A stretch of DNA of 23,157 nucleotides from JANSXG01 sp965652425 (lineage in GTDB: Bacteria > Planctomycetota > Phycisphaerae > Phycisphaerales > UBA1924), in NCBI GenBank assembly GCA_965652425.1, contig CBFGVX010000053.1:1-23157 (forward strand), read 5' to 3'. Within the stretch, counting starts at the first letter, position 1. Each line of letters begins with the position of its first letter. Shown here piece after piece: positions 7,397 through 14,306 of the stretch. The notes below the pieces were generated by a model. That model saw only the letters and a program-made list of their open reading frames with translations, did not search any database and had not been told where the DNA came from. The position numbers were made by a program, and so were the translations under genes.

Positions 7397-7458
7397 TCCG
7401 CGATCCCATTGTCCGCATCGTGGGGCTATCCTGACGGTTGAACTTTCAGTACAACCCC

Positions 7459-7465
7459 AGGAGGT
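7459..7465 (+). promoter_or_regulatory. Strong ribosome binding site of the small exported protein
   Basis: A full AGGAGGT is placed 5 bases before ATG 7471. It is the best Shine-Dalgarno match in the window and shows that the small gene starts here and not at the in-frame TTG-type start at 7438. Confidence 0.75.
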
Positions 7466-7470
7466 CCCGT

Positions 7471-7770
7471 ATGAGTCAGTCGAAGCAGAGCGTGTGGCGG
7501 ATGATCAGCGCAGGCATGGTCGGTGGTCTGGTCACACTGGTATTCGCGCAGGCGATGAACCGTCCCGAAGCACAGGCCCAAGTCGGTCTGCATTCCGTTG
7601 GCAAAGCATCCATCCCTGCGATCGAGATCGGCGAGGGGGGCATTGCGCTGGTCATGGGGCCCGGCTTTCAGTACTTCGTGGTCGATAGAGCGGGAAACGC
7701 CTACCCGGTCCGGTACCGTGATCAGGACGCCACCGCGCCCGTTGGCTCGACGCTCCTGCAGGGCCCCTGA
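7471..7770 (+). CDS. Small membrane-anchored or exported protein, unknown
   Basis: A 99-residue protein with a hydrophobic N-terminal segment at about residues 9-26 (WRMISAGMVGGLVTLVFA) after positively charged residues, so it is either exported or anchored by its N-terminus. AQAMNRPEAQAQV offers possible signal peptidase sites. The mature part, about 60 residues, contains short beta-prone phrases (ASIPAIEIGEGGIALVMGPGFQYFVVDRAGNAYPVRYRD). No family was recognised. The strong AGGAGGT suggests good expression. It follows adk by 74 bases on the same strand and converges on the pseudopilin gene 17 bases later. It is judged a real gene because of its ribosome site and coding-like composition. Confidence 0.7.
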   Translation: MSQSKQSVWRMISAGMVGGLVTLVFAQAMNRPEAQAQVGLHSVGKASIPAIEIGEGGIALVMGPGFQYFVVDRAGNAYPVRYRDQDATAPVGSTLLQGP

Positions 7771-7787
7771 ACGCGCAATCATCAGAC

Positions 7788-8675
7788 TCAGAACGGTGAC
7801 CACTCCGGATCGTTCTGGTTGCGCGCTTCGTTCGCCCAGAATCGCATATCCCTCAGATCATCGGAGCCGATGTACTTGGCGTGCCCATCGAGGAACGCCG
7901 CGGCGGCTCGGTCGGACCAGCGAAGGTCGACATACCCGAAGGCGATGGGGGGGCGAGTGCGGTCGAATGTCGCCGTCGCGCCCGGCGCGACCACCTTGTG
8001 GAAGCCCTGCCCGGCTTCGGGGATCTGATTGTTGCGAGCGGAGGCGAAGGTGATCAGCGTCGATGCGTTTCGAGCGCCGCTGATCCGGGTGATGGGTTTG
8101 GTCAGGTTGTAAAACGCTTCGGGGTTGCCGACCACTTCGCTGGCGTCTCCGCCGATGTAGCGGGCGTTGTAACCCATGCTGGGGTACACGCTCACACCGT
8201 AGTAATAGTCGAACTCGGGGACACCGGCCGTGGTCGCGCTGCCGCGCCGCTCGAGCAGGGCGGTCTGTTCGTTGACCAGCACCGAACCCTCGAGCTGATA
8301 ATCAAGGTACGGGAGCAGACGCCACGGATAGCGCTTGCGCACTTCGGAAAATGTAATCGGCCGACCGATCTCGTCGTACAGCACGCCCGGATCGATGAAT
8401 CCCGGCATGACTCGGTAATCGTGGGCGTTCGAGTACAGGTTCATGCCCTGCATCAGCGATCGGCCCGCTGCGATCTCGGCCACGCCCTTCGCCGAGGCGC
8501 GAGCGCTGCCGAGGGCCGGCAGGAGGATGCCGATCAGCAGCGAAATGATCGCGACAACGACCAGGAGTTCGATCAGGGTGAACGCGCGATCACCGGTCCA
8601 ACGCCTGAGCGGGCACGCGCGGGTCTGCGGCGGATCTGAGTGCGCTCGGCGAAGCATGGCGAATGGGCATTTCAT
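7788..8675 (-). CDS. Type II/IV pseudopilin-like protein (prepilin N-terminal methylation domain)
   Basis: A 295-residue protein. After a basic leader of about 31 residues comes FTLIELLVVVAIISLLIGILLPAL, the class III signal and membrane helix of prepilins. Cleavage is expected before Phe32, with Ala31 instead of the usual Gly and Glu at +5 (the E of FTLIE) present. The rest is a planctomycete-type globular domain with an N-terminal amphipathic helix (ALGSARASAKGVAEIAAGRSLMQGM). Near the C-terminus, WSDRAAAAFLDGHAKYIGSDD resembles the H-x9-DG motif of DUF1559-type proteins, but with Trp in the His position. It lies 26 bases after the dockerin protein on the same strand, so the two are probably co-transcribed, perhaps forming or loading a surface filament. 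The start ATG has no good Shine-Dalgarno sequence; the in-frame ATG at residue 7 is an alternative. Confidence 0.85.
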   Translation of the reverse strand: MKCPFAMLRRAHSDPPQTRACPLRRWTGDRAFTLIELLVVVAIISLLIGILLPALGSARASAKGVAEIAAGRSLMQGMNLYSNAHDYRVMPGFIDPGVLYDEIGRPITFSEVRKRYPWRLLPYLDYQLEGSVLVNEQTALLERRGSATTAGVPEFDYYYGVSVYPSMGYNARYIGGDASEVVGNPEAFYNLTKPITRISGARNASTLITFASARNNQIPEAGQGFHKVVAPGATATFDRTRPPIAFGYVDLRWSDRAAAAFLDGHAKYIGSDDLRDMRFWANEARNQNDPEWSPF

Positions 8676-8701
8676 GGCGGGTTGATGAGGAAAGAAGGGT
8701 G

Positions 8702-9763
8702 TCAGGGGAGGGTGTCGGAGAGTTCGTCGCTGCGCAGGGACTCAAGCAGGACGGCACGGTCCAGTTGGTTGACGGTACCGTCGGCGTTCACATCGAGCAG
8801 GCCCGAAGACTGCTCCCACGCGTACAGATCCTCGATATCAACGCGAAAGTCCGCGTTCACATCGGAGGGGGGGCTGACTTCGAGGGTTACGGTCAGCGTG
8901 GGGTCCGGGACCGGGAAGGCGGTTTCGAGCGTGGCCCAGCGGGGGTATATCTCATCGCCGCCCATGCCTTCGAACCCGGCGAGCTGCATCGAGGACAGCA
9001 TGAAACTCAGGGAACCGCTGGCAAGCTCCTGCGAGAGATAGTCCGCCTCATCGCTGCTCAGATCCTGAGATGTGAATGACCAGCGGGCCAGATCCAGCAC
9101 GCGCTGCACACCGCCCGGCGGGCCGATCAGATTCGGGGTCGTTCCGATCGCCAGAGGGTGCGTATCGATGGCGTCGTTGACGCTGTTGCTGACGCTCCGT
9201 CCGGCACTCATCCCCGGCGGGAAATCCACGGGCACGGCGTTGTACCCATCCGTGCCGGTCACGGGAAAGTTCGCCGCACGCCATGAATCGAGCGTGAAGC
9301 CGTTTCGATAGCCCACCGCGTACAGCTCCATCGGTCGGCCGGGGTCCTGATCCAGAGCGGGATTGATGTAGGTTTCCACCGGGTCGTAGGTGGGGTCGTA
9401 GATCACGCCGTTGTTCTGATCGAACGACGAGGAGTTCAGCATGCTGAGCTCAAGCGTGAACGACTTCACCCGAAACGGGCGGTTCGGATTGGGGATCAGC
9501 CCATCGCCGTCAAAGGTCAGAAACAGCGTGCCGAAGCGGTCTGGGAAAGGATCAGAAAAATCGCCGGCGTAGGTCGGGGCGACGGTCGCCAGAGCACCCT
9601 GACCGAAGGTGTAGACCCAGACATCGTCGGTGGGTGGTCCAAGGGTGACCGGAACGAGTTCGGCGTGGACGGGAGCGATGAACGACAAAACTCCAGCCAG
9701 TGCCGGAGCGAGGACGCGGCGAAATCGCAGTCTTTGAAGCGACATTGAGGGTGTTTTCGACAT
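8702..9763 (-). CDS. Secreted protein with C-terminal dockerin-like calcium-binding repeats
   Basis: A 353-residue exported protein. The signal peptide is basic then hydrophobic (RFRRVLAPALAGVLSFIAPVHA), with likely cleavage after VHA near residue 34. The body, about 250 residues, is beta-rich with many Asp, Asn and Gly and has no catalytic motif I can name. The C-terminal 55 residues contain two F-hand-like loops, DVNADFRVDIED and DVNADGTVNQLD, 23 residues apart. This is the type I dockerin pattern that planctomycetes use on many secreted proteins. Cohesin partners are not visible here. ATG 9763 is chosen over GTG 9772 and ATG 9745. It is followed by the pseudopilin gene after 26 bases. Confidence 0.8.
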   Translation of the reverse strand: MSKTPSMSLQRLRFRRVLAPALAGVLSFIAPVHAELVPVTLGPPTDDVWVYTFGQGALATVAPTYAGDFSDPFPDRFGTLFLTFDGDGLIPNPNRPFRVKSFTLELSMLNSSSFDQNNGVIYDPTYDPVETYINPALDQDPGRPMELYAVGYRNGFTLDSWRAANFPVTGTDGYNAVPVDFPPGMSAGRSVSNSVNDAIDTHPLAIGTTPNLIGPPGGVQRVLDLARWSFTSQDLSSDEADYLSQELASGSLSFMLSSMQLAGFEGMGGDEIYPRWATLETAFPVPDPTLTVTLEVSPPSDVNADFRVDIEDLYAWEQSSGLLDVNADGTVNQLDRAVLLESLRSDELSDTLP

Positions 9764-9890
9764 CGGATGCACAGTCTAGCAGTATTGAGACTGAGTCGCA
9801 GCAACTAGAAGGCGATGAATCTCAGAATTTTTACTGTTCAACGGTAGGTGTCAGTCAGCTCGGAGTCGCTCGGGATATGCATCTGCGCAT
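9764..9890 (-). other. AT-richer region upstream of the dockerin protein gene
   Basis: This stretch between the infA terminator and the dockerin gene is clearly less GC-rich than the genes around it (runs such as AGAATTTTTACTG), as expected for a promoter region. No hexamer pair with a good spacing was found by eye. TTGAAC at about 9837-9842 (minus strand) could be a -35, but it has no convincing -10 partner. Confidence 0.3.
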
Positions 9891-9915
9891 GAAAAAACCT
9901 CCTGTTTCAGGAGGT
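9891..9915 (-). terminator. Intrinsic terminator of infA
   Basis: On the minus strand ACCTCCTG (9908-9915) pairs with CAGGAGGT (9897-9904) around a three-base loop AAA and runs into TTTTTT (9892-9897). It starts about 33 bases after the infA stop codon. This is a textbook factor-independent terminator. It also separates infA from the dockerin gene downstream on the same strand. Confidence 0.93.
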
Positions 9916-9947
9916 CGAAGTTGGACAGGCGGTCCCGTATCAGCAGT

Positions 9948-10175
9948 TCACCGACCGCGGTAGGTGATCCGCCCTTTGGTCAGATCGTACGGCGACATTT
10001 CCACCGTCACGATATCGCCGGGGAGGATGCGGATGTAGTGCCTTCTCATCTTGCCGGAGACATAGGCCAGAATCTCGGTCTTCTGCTCGTTGGGGAGCTC
10101 GACCTTGAACATCGCGTTCGGCAAGGCCTGCGTGACCTTCGCCTCAAGTGTGAACTTGTCGTCCTGCTTCGACAT
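9948..10175 (-). CDS. infA: Translation initiation factor IF-1
   Basis: A 75-residue S1-like OB-fold protein that binds the A site of the 30S subunit during initiation. The sequence EAKVTQALPNAMFKVELPNEQKTEILAYVSGKMRRHYIRILPGDIVTVEMSPYD, split as MFKVEL, ILAYVSGKMRRHYIRI and GDIVTVEMSPYDLTKGRI, matches IF-1 along its full length, including the C-terminal RITYR. The open frame extends to 10373, but ATG 10175 is right because AAGGA stands 5 bases before it and the usual MSK start follows. The gene has its own terminator and a long upstream region, so it is a monocistronic unit and not part of a ribosomal protein operon. Confidence 0.97.
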   Translation of the reverse strand: MSKQDDKFTLEAKVTQALPNAMFKVELPNEQKTEILAYVSGKMRRHYIRILPGDIVTVEMSPYDLTKGRITYRGR

Positions 10176-10243
10176 GCAATCCTTTCCGAAAAACGACCCC
10201 GCCCGAAAGACAACCTCTTTGCGGGATCGCTCGTGTAACCATC

Positions 10244-10255
10244 GGCCATATGGCC
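10244..10255. promoter_or_regulatory. Perfect palindrome GGCCATATGGCC, possible operator half of a pair
   Basis: A 12-base perfect inverted repeat followed by TTACG. Its end sequence TGGCCTTA is repeated at the second palindrome (10320-10333), about 77 bases away centre to centre. If the infA promoter is right, it lies in the infA leader about 40 bases after the start point. It may bind a dimeric regulator; a chance restriction-type palindrome cannot be ruled out. Confidence 0.4.
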
Positions 10256-10295
10256 TTACGGAGAAAGTCCGAACGGACAACTCATCCGCGAAGAC

Positions 10296-10324
10296 ATGAT
10301 AGGGTAATTTTCGCAATCTGGCCA
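10296..10324 (-). promoter_or_regulatory. infA: Possible infA promoter
   Basis: On the minus strand TATCAT (10296-10301) is 5 of 6 to the -10 consensus and identical to the tRNA-Glu -10. TGGCCA (10319-10324), 17 bases upstream, is only 4 of 6 to the -35 consensus. The start would be near 10289, giving a leader of about 114 bases. The -35 overlaps a perfect palindrome. Confidence 0.4.
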
Positions 10325-10333
10325 GATCTGGCC
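10320..10333. promoter_or_regulatory. Perfect palindrome GGCCAGATCTGGCC, possible operator
   Basis: A 14-base perfect inverted repeat followed by TTAACG. It shares the GGCCA...TGGCC arms and the following TTA with the palindrome at 10244-10255. It overlaps the proposed -35 of infA, where a bound protein would block or recruit polymerase. Confidence 0.45.
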
Positions 10334-10487
10334 TTAACGCGAGTGCGATTACTCCGGTCAACAACCCGGACATGGATCGGAATATTCCCGGATATCGCTC
10401 AAATCTGGGGTTCCAAGCCGTCGAATGCGCTGTCCTCGCTGGCTCTGGGGACTATTCTGGCACCCCCCTTGTTTCCGGAGACTGTCG

Positions 10488-13400
10488 ATGATGCATGTTC
10501 GCCGCTGGATGCTGGTTTCTGCTCTTGTTTGGGGCTCAAGCGGCCCTGTTGCTGAAGCTGTTCAGGATCAGGAATCGGCCTGGGACATCGAAAACCCGCC
10601 CGGTGAGACCCACGAGGTGCCCATCGACACCACCGAGGGCACATGGATGTCCGTTGATGTCTCGCCCAGAGGCGATGTCGTGGCGTTCGACCTTCTCGGG
10701 GATCTGTACCTGATGCCCATCGGGGGCTCCGCAGATGGCGCAGCCATCGTCAAGCTCACCACTGGGATGGCATGGGACATGCAGCCCCGGTTCAGCCCCG
10801 ACGGCCGCACATTGGCCTTCACCAGCGATCGGATTGGGAAATCCGGCAAGGCGGGCGACAACATCTGGACGATCGGCATCGGACCGGACCGCGTCTGGGG
10901 TACGGCAGATGACACCCTGACCCAAATCACCAACGAGACATTCCGCCTGCTGAACGGACCGGCCTGGCACCCCTCCGGTGAGTACATCGTGGCACGGAAG
11001 CATTTCACTTCCCGGCGTTCGCTCGGTGCGGGTGAGATGTGGCTCTACCCGGCGGCGGGTGTGAACGCGGGCGGTTCCGGCGGCATGCAGATGACCGACC
11101 GCCCGACCGAGCAGAAGGATGTGAACGAGCCGGTCTATTCACCCGACGGGAGGTACCTGTACTTCTCCGAGGACGCGAGCCCCGGCTCGACCTTTGAGTA
11201 CAACAAGGACAGCAACAAGCAGATCTATGTCATCAACCGCCTCGACACAGTGACCGGCCAACAGGAGCGGTTCGTGAGCGGTCCCGGCGGTGCCTGCCGC
11301 CCGACGCCCTCCCCAGACGGGAAGAAGCTTGCCTTTGTTCGGCGCGTCGGGCCGCAGTCAACACTGTTCGTGATGGACCTCGAATCCGGTGCGGTCGGCC
11401 CTGTCTACGGCCAACTCGAGCGCGATATGCAGGAGGCCTGGGCGATCCATGGCGTGTACCCGACCATGGCCTGGCTGCCCGACAACCGCCACATAGTGCT
11501 GTGGGCGAAAGGCAGGATCCACAAAGTCGACATAGCGACCGGTGAGGCACGGGAGATCCCGTTCCGCATCCGGGACACGCGTCGCGTCAGCCAGCCGCTC
11601 GAGGCCCCGCAGACTCCGGCCCCGGACTCGTTCGATGTCCGCGTGTTGCAGGATGTCACCGTCGCTCCGGGTGGGCGGTTCGCGGCGTATTCCGCGCTCG
11701 GACATATCTACATGAAGCCGCTCGGTCGGGACGGATCGAGCGGAGATGTGCCGCGCCGGCTTACCGATGACCGGGATCGCTTCGAGTTCGATCCGGCTTT
11801 CAGCCGCGACGGATCGATGATCGCGTGGGTAAGTTGGAACGATGAAGACCTCGGTGCGCTGCACATCGGTACGCTCGACGAATCCGGCAACCTGACCGAT
11901 CGGTGGACGATCAACGGCACCCCCGGCCATTTCATCAACCCGGTGTTCTCGCCCGACGGTTCGCGACTCGCGTACGAGCGAGTCAGCGGCGGCTGGATCA
12001 CTTCTCCGCTGTGGGGGCGCGAAACGGGCGTGTTCGTTGCGAGGACCGAACGGGATGCCGAGCGCGACGAGCGGCTCGTCACCCGTCAGGGCAGCAAGCC
12101 GCAGTTCGGAAGCGCGAACGATCGTTTGTTCGTCACGCGGCGTTCGCCGGGGAAAGAGGCCGACAACACCTCGCTCGTCTCCATATCGCTGAACGACGGC
12201 GAGCAGATCGAGGATGCCGAACCTCGCACGCACTACACCAGCACCTGGGCCAGCGGCTTCGTGGTCGCGCCGGATGAATCGCGGATCGCGTTCATCGAGC
12301 GCTTCCATGTCTTCGTGGCACCGATGGTCGATACCGGTCGCGCCATCGCGGTCGGTCCCGGAGCATCGAACCTGCCCGTGCGCAGACTGTCGCGGGCAGC
12401 GGGCGAGAACATCTCGTTTGCTCAGGATGGCTCGACGCTCTACTGGTCGCTCGGGCCGGAACTATTCAGCGCGGATGTCGATGCCGCGATGCTCCGTCCC
12501 GCGGGGGACGACCCTTTAGAGCCGGTCGGGCAGAACATCTCGTTCGAAGTCGCCCACGATGTCCCCGGTGGAACCATCGCGCTCGTCGGCGGCACGATCC
12601 TCACCATGGCCGGAAACCCTTTCGGCGATGACCTTGGCGTAGTCGAAGATGGGGTGGTGCTGATCGAGGGGAACCGCATCCAAGCGGTCGGCCCGCGAGA
12701 CGAGATCGCGATCCCCGATGATGCTTACACGCTCGATGTGACCGGTCGGGTGATCATGCCGGGCTTCATCGAGGCCCACGCCCACGGTGCGCAGGCGGCC
12801 AACGGCCTCACGCCGCAACAGAACTGGGTGGACCTGATCCGTCTGGCCTTCGGCGTGACGACGATCCACGACCCGTCGAACGACACCAACGCGATCCACA
12901 GCGCCCGCGAGATGACGATGGCGGGGAAGATCGCCGCGCCCCGTACATTCTCGACGGGAACCATCCTGTACGGCGCGACCGGCGGATTCAAGGCCGAGAT
13001 CGATTCGCTCGACGATGCACGCTTCCACCTCGAGCGCATGAAGGCGGTGGGGGCGTTCAGCGTGAAGAGCTACAACCAGCCCCGGCGCGATCAGCGACAG
13101 CAGGTCGTCGCCGCGGCTCGGGAACTGGGGATGCTCGTGGTCCCCGAGGGCGGCTCGACCTTTATGCACAACCTGACCATGATCGTCGATGGGCATACCG
13201 GCCTCGAACACACCTTCCCCGTCGAGATGGTCTACAAGGATGTGCTCGATCTGTGGAAGCCGGCCACCGACGCGTGGCCGGAGACCCACGGCGTGGGCTA
13301 CACCCCGACGCTCAGCGTGGCGTACGGCGGCATCGGCGCCGAGCATTTCTTCTACGAGCGGGATGATCTGTACAACCACGAGAAACTCGGCGAGTACTTC

Positions 13401-13946
13401 CCGCCGCAACTGCTGTTCTCGCGGACCCGTCGGCGCATGAAGGTCGCCGAGGAGGACTACGCGCACTTCAAGACGGCCCGCATCTGCGACCTCGCCGTCG
13501 GCATCGGCATCAATGTGCAGCCGGGCGGGCACGGGCAGCTCCAGGGGCTCAATACCCACTGGGAGATGTGGGCCATGGCGCACGGCGGCATGGACAACCA
13601 CGAGATCCTGCGGGCCGGGACCATCCTCGCCGCGCGGCACCTGAAGATGTCAACCGACCTCGGCACGGTCGAAGCCGGCAAGCTCGCCGACATCGTGATC
13701 TTCGAGAAGGGCCGGGACCCGCGCGAGAACATCCGCGATACCGAGTTCGTGGCCTACACCATCGCCAACGGGCGGCTCTTCGACGCGAAGACGCTGAACC
13801 AGATCGGCAACGAGCCGCGCGAGAGGACCCGAATGTTCTGGGAGCAGCCGGGCGTGGGCTACACCAACCTCCCTGCCGTCGGTCACAACTTCGGTTGCCA
13901 CGGCTGCGGCTACCCGGGGTTCTGCGACTGGATGGAGCAGGAGTAA
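10488..13946 (+). CDS. PD40 beta-propeller / amidohydrolase fusion protein, exported
   Basis: A 1152-residue protein. It begins with a signal peptide (RRWMLVSALVWGSSGPVAEA). About 12 PD40-type blades follow, recognisable by phrases like FSPDGRTLAF, YSPDGRYLYF, PSPDGKKLAF, FSRDGSMIAW and FSPDGSRLAY, filling residues of about 40-680, enough for two propellers. From about residue 695 there is an amidohydrolase domain: LVGGTILTM, the metal motif HAH with His764 and His766 in VIMPGFIEAHAHG, a Lys in VKSYNQPRRD that could be the carboxylated bridging ligand, EHTF, GGHGQLQGLNTH and the closing GTVEAGKLADIVIF. It may hydrolyse a cyclic amide or peptide outside the cytoplasm; the substrate is not predictable. 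The last 16 residues contain CHGC and a third Cys (CxxCx5C). ATG 10488 is chosen over 10425 because CCGGAG lies 7 bases upstream and a signal peptide follows. Confidence 0.92.
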   Translation: MMHVRRWMLVSALVWGSSGPVAEAVQDQESAWDIENPPGETHEVPIDTTEGTWMSVDVSPRGDVVAFDLLGDLYLMPIGGSADGAAIVKLTTGMAWDMQPRFSPDGRTLAFTSDRIGKSGKAGDNIWTIGIGPDRVWGTADDTLTQITNETFRLLNGPAWHPSGEYIVARKHFTSRRSLGAGEMWLYPAAGVNAGGSGGMQMTDRPTEQKDVNEPVYSPDGRYLYFSEDASPGSTFEYNKDSNKQIYVINRLDTVTGQQERFVSGPGGACRPTPSPDGKKLAFVRRVGPQSTLFVMDLESGAVGPVYGQLERDMQEAWAIHGVYPTMAWLPDNRHIVLWAKGRIHKVDIATGEAREIPFRIRDTRRVSQPLEAPQTPAPDSFDVRVLQDVTVAPGGRFAAYSALGHIYMKPLGRDGSSGDVPRRLTDDRDRFEFDPAFSRDGSMIAWVSWNDEDLGALHIGTLDESGNLTDRWTINGTPGHFINPVFSPDGSRLAYERVSGGWITSPLWGRETGVFVARTERDAERDERLVTRQGSKPQFGSANDRLFVTRRSPGKEADNTSLVSISLNDGEQIEDAEPRTHYTSTWASGFVVAPDESRIAFIERFHVFVAPMVDTGRAIAVGPGASNLPVRRLSRAAGENISFAQDGSTLYWSLGPELFSADVDAAMLRPAGDDPLEPVGQNISFEVAHDVPGGTIALVGGTILTMAGNPFGDDLGVVEDGVVLIEGNRIQAVGPRDEIAIPDDAYTLDVTGRVIMPGFIEAHAHGAQAANGLTPQQNWVDLIRLAFGVTTIHDPSNDTNAIHSAREMTMAGKIAAPRTFSTGTILYGATGGFKAEIDSLDDARFHLERMKAVGAFSVKSYNQPRRDQRQQVVAAARELGMLVVPEGGSTFMHNLTMIVDGHTGLEHTFPVEMVYKDVLDLWKPATDAWPETHGVGYTPTLSVAYGGIGAEHFFYERDDLYNHEKLGEYFPPQLLFSRTRRRMKVAEEDYAHFKTARICDLAVGIGINVQPGGHGQLQGLNTHWEMWAMAHGGMDNHEILRAGTILAARHLKMSTDLGTVEAGKLADIVIFEKGRDPRENIRDTEFVAYTIANGRLFDAKTLNQIGNEPRERTRMFWEQPGVGYTNLPAVGHNFGCHGCGYPGFCDWMEQE

Positions 13947-13956
13947 ACCGTCGGGA

Positions 13957-14229
13957 TCACTTCGCGGCGTTGAGTTTCTTGACCAGTTCCGCGAGGCCCG
14001 CCACATCCCGCTTGCCGGTGACCCGCTCGATCTCCGCCAGCTGAAGGCCGGTCTGCTTCAGCGCGGTCTCCGCGCGCTTCCAGAGCGTGGCCGCCTTCTT
14101 CTCGCTGTCACACAGGTACAGCTCGCTGACCAGTTCGGCGAGCTTGGTGGCCATGATCGTGTCCTTGTGGTCGTAGTACCGACCGACGATTTTCTGCTGG
14201 TGGGCGCTGAGCGGCTGGCCTTTGGGCAT
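13957..14229 (-). CDS. Small conserved-looking protein, unknown
   Basis: A 90-residue soluble, mostly helical protein rich in Lys, Ala, Glu and Leu (for example DHKDTIMATKLAELVSELYLCDSEKKAATLWKRAETALKQTGL). No signal peptide, membrane segment or known domain is visible. ATG 14229 has GGAG 5 bases upstream, and the composition is coding-like, so it is taken as real. It ends 10 bases after the stop of the propeller-amidohydrolase gene (convergent) and is divergent from astB across 77 bases. Function unknown; a small structural or RNA/DNA-binding role cannot be judged. Confidence 0.75.
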   Translation of the reverse strand: MPKGQPLSAHQQKIVGRYYDHKDTIMATKLAELVSELYLCDSEKKAATLWKRAETALKQTGLQLAEIERVTGKRDVAGLAELVKKLNAAK

Positions 14230-14296
14230 GGTGGCTCCGAACGGATGGAGGGTGCAGGAACTTCTGTCCGATCGTACCCTGTTGCGACACCGGAAC

Positions 14297-14301
14297 GGAG
14301 G
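14297..14301 (+). promoter_or_regulatory. astB: Ribosome binding site deciding the GTG start of astB
   Basis: GGAGG lies 5 bases before GTG 14307. The protein then reads REVNFDGLVGLTHSYAG, which is where AstB proteins normally begin. Confidence 0.75.
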
Positions 14302-14306
14302 CCAGC

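Larger units (their letters stand above)
10176..10487. promoter_or_regulatory. Divergent 312-base control region of infA and the propeller-amidohydrolase gene
   Basis: No coding sequence is supported here. The stretch is AT-richer than the genes and contains the proposed infA promoter, with TATCAT at 10296-10301 and TGGCCA at 10319-10324 (17-base spacer, minus strand). It also holds two perfect palindromes with the same GGCCA...TGGCC ends, at 10244-10255 and 10320-10333, described separately. The plus-strand gene has CCGGAG at 10475-10480 before its ATG at 10488. No plus-strand promoter could be chosen with confidence. Confidence 0.6.

Noticed and set aside
10176..10373. 66-residue N-terminal extension of infA
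   Set aside because: IF-1 is 70-75 residues, and ATG 10175 with AAGGA before it starts at the normal MSK.
12516..13640. A 374-residue minus-strand frame inside the propeller-amidohydrolase gene, and the similar 316-residue frame at 11358-12308
   Set aside because: These are antisense frames in a GC-rich gene with clear amidohydrolase motifs on the plus strand. No motif, signal or ribosome site supports them.
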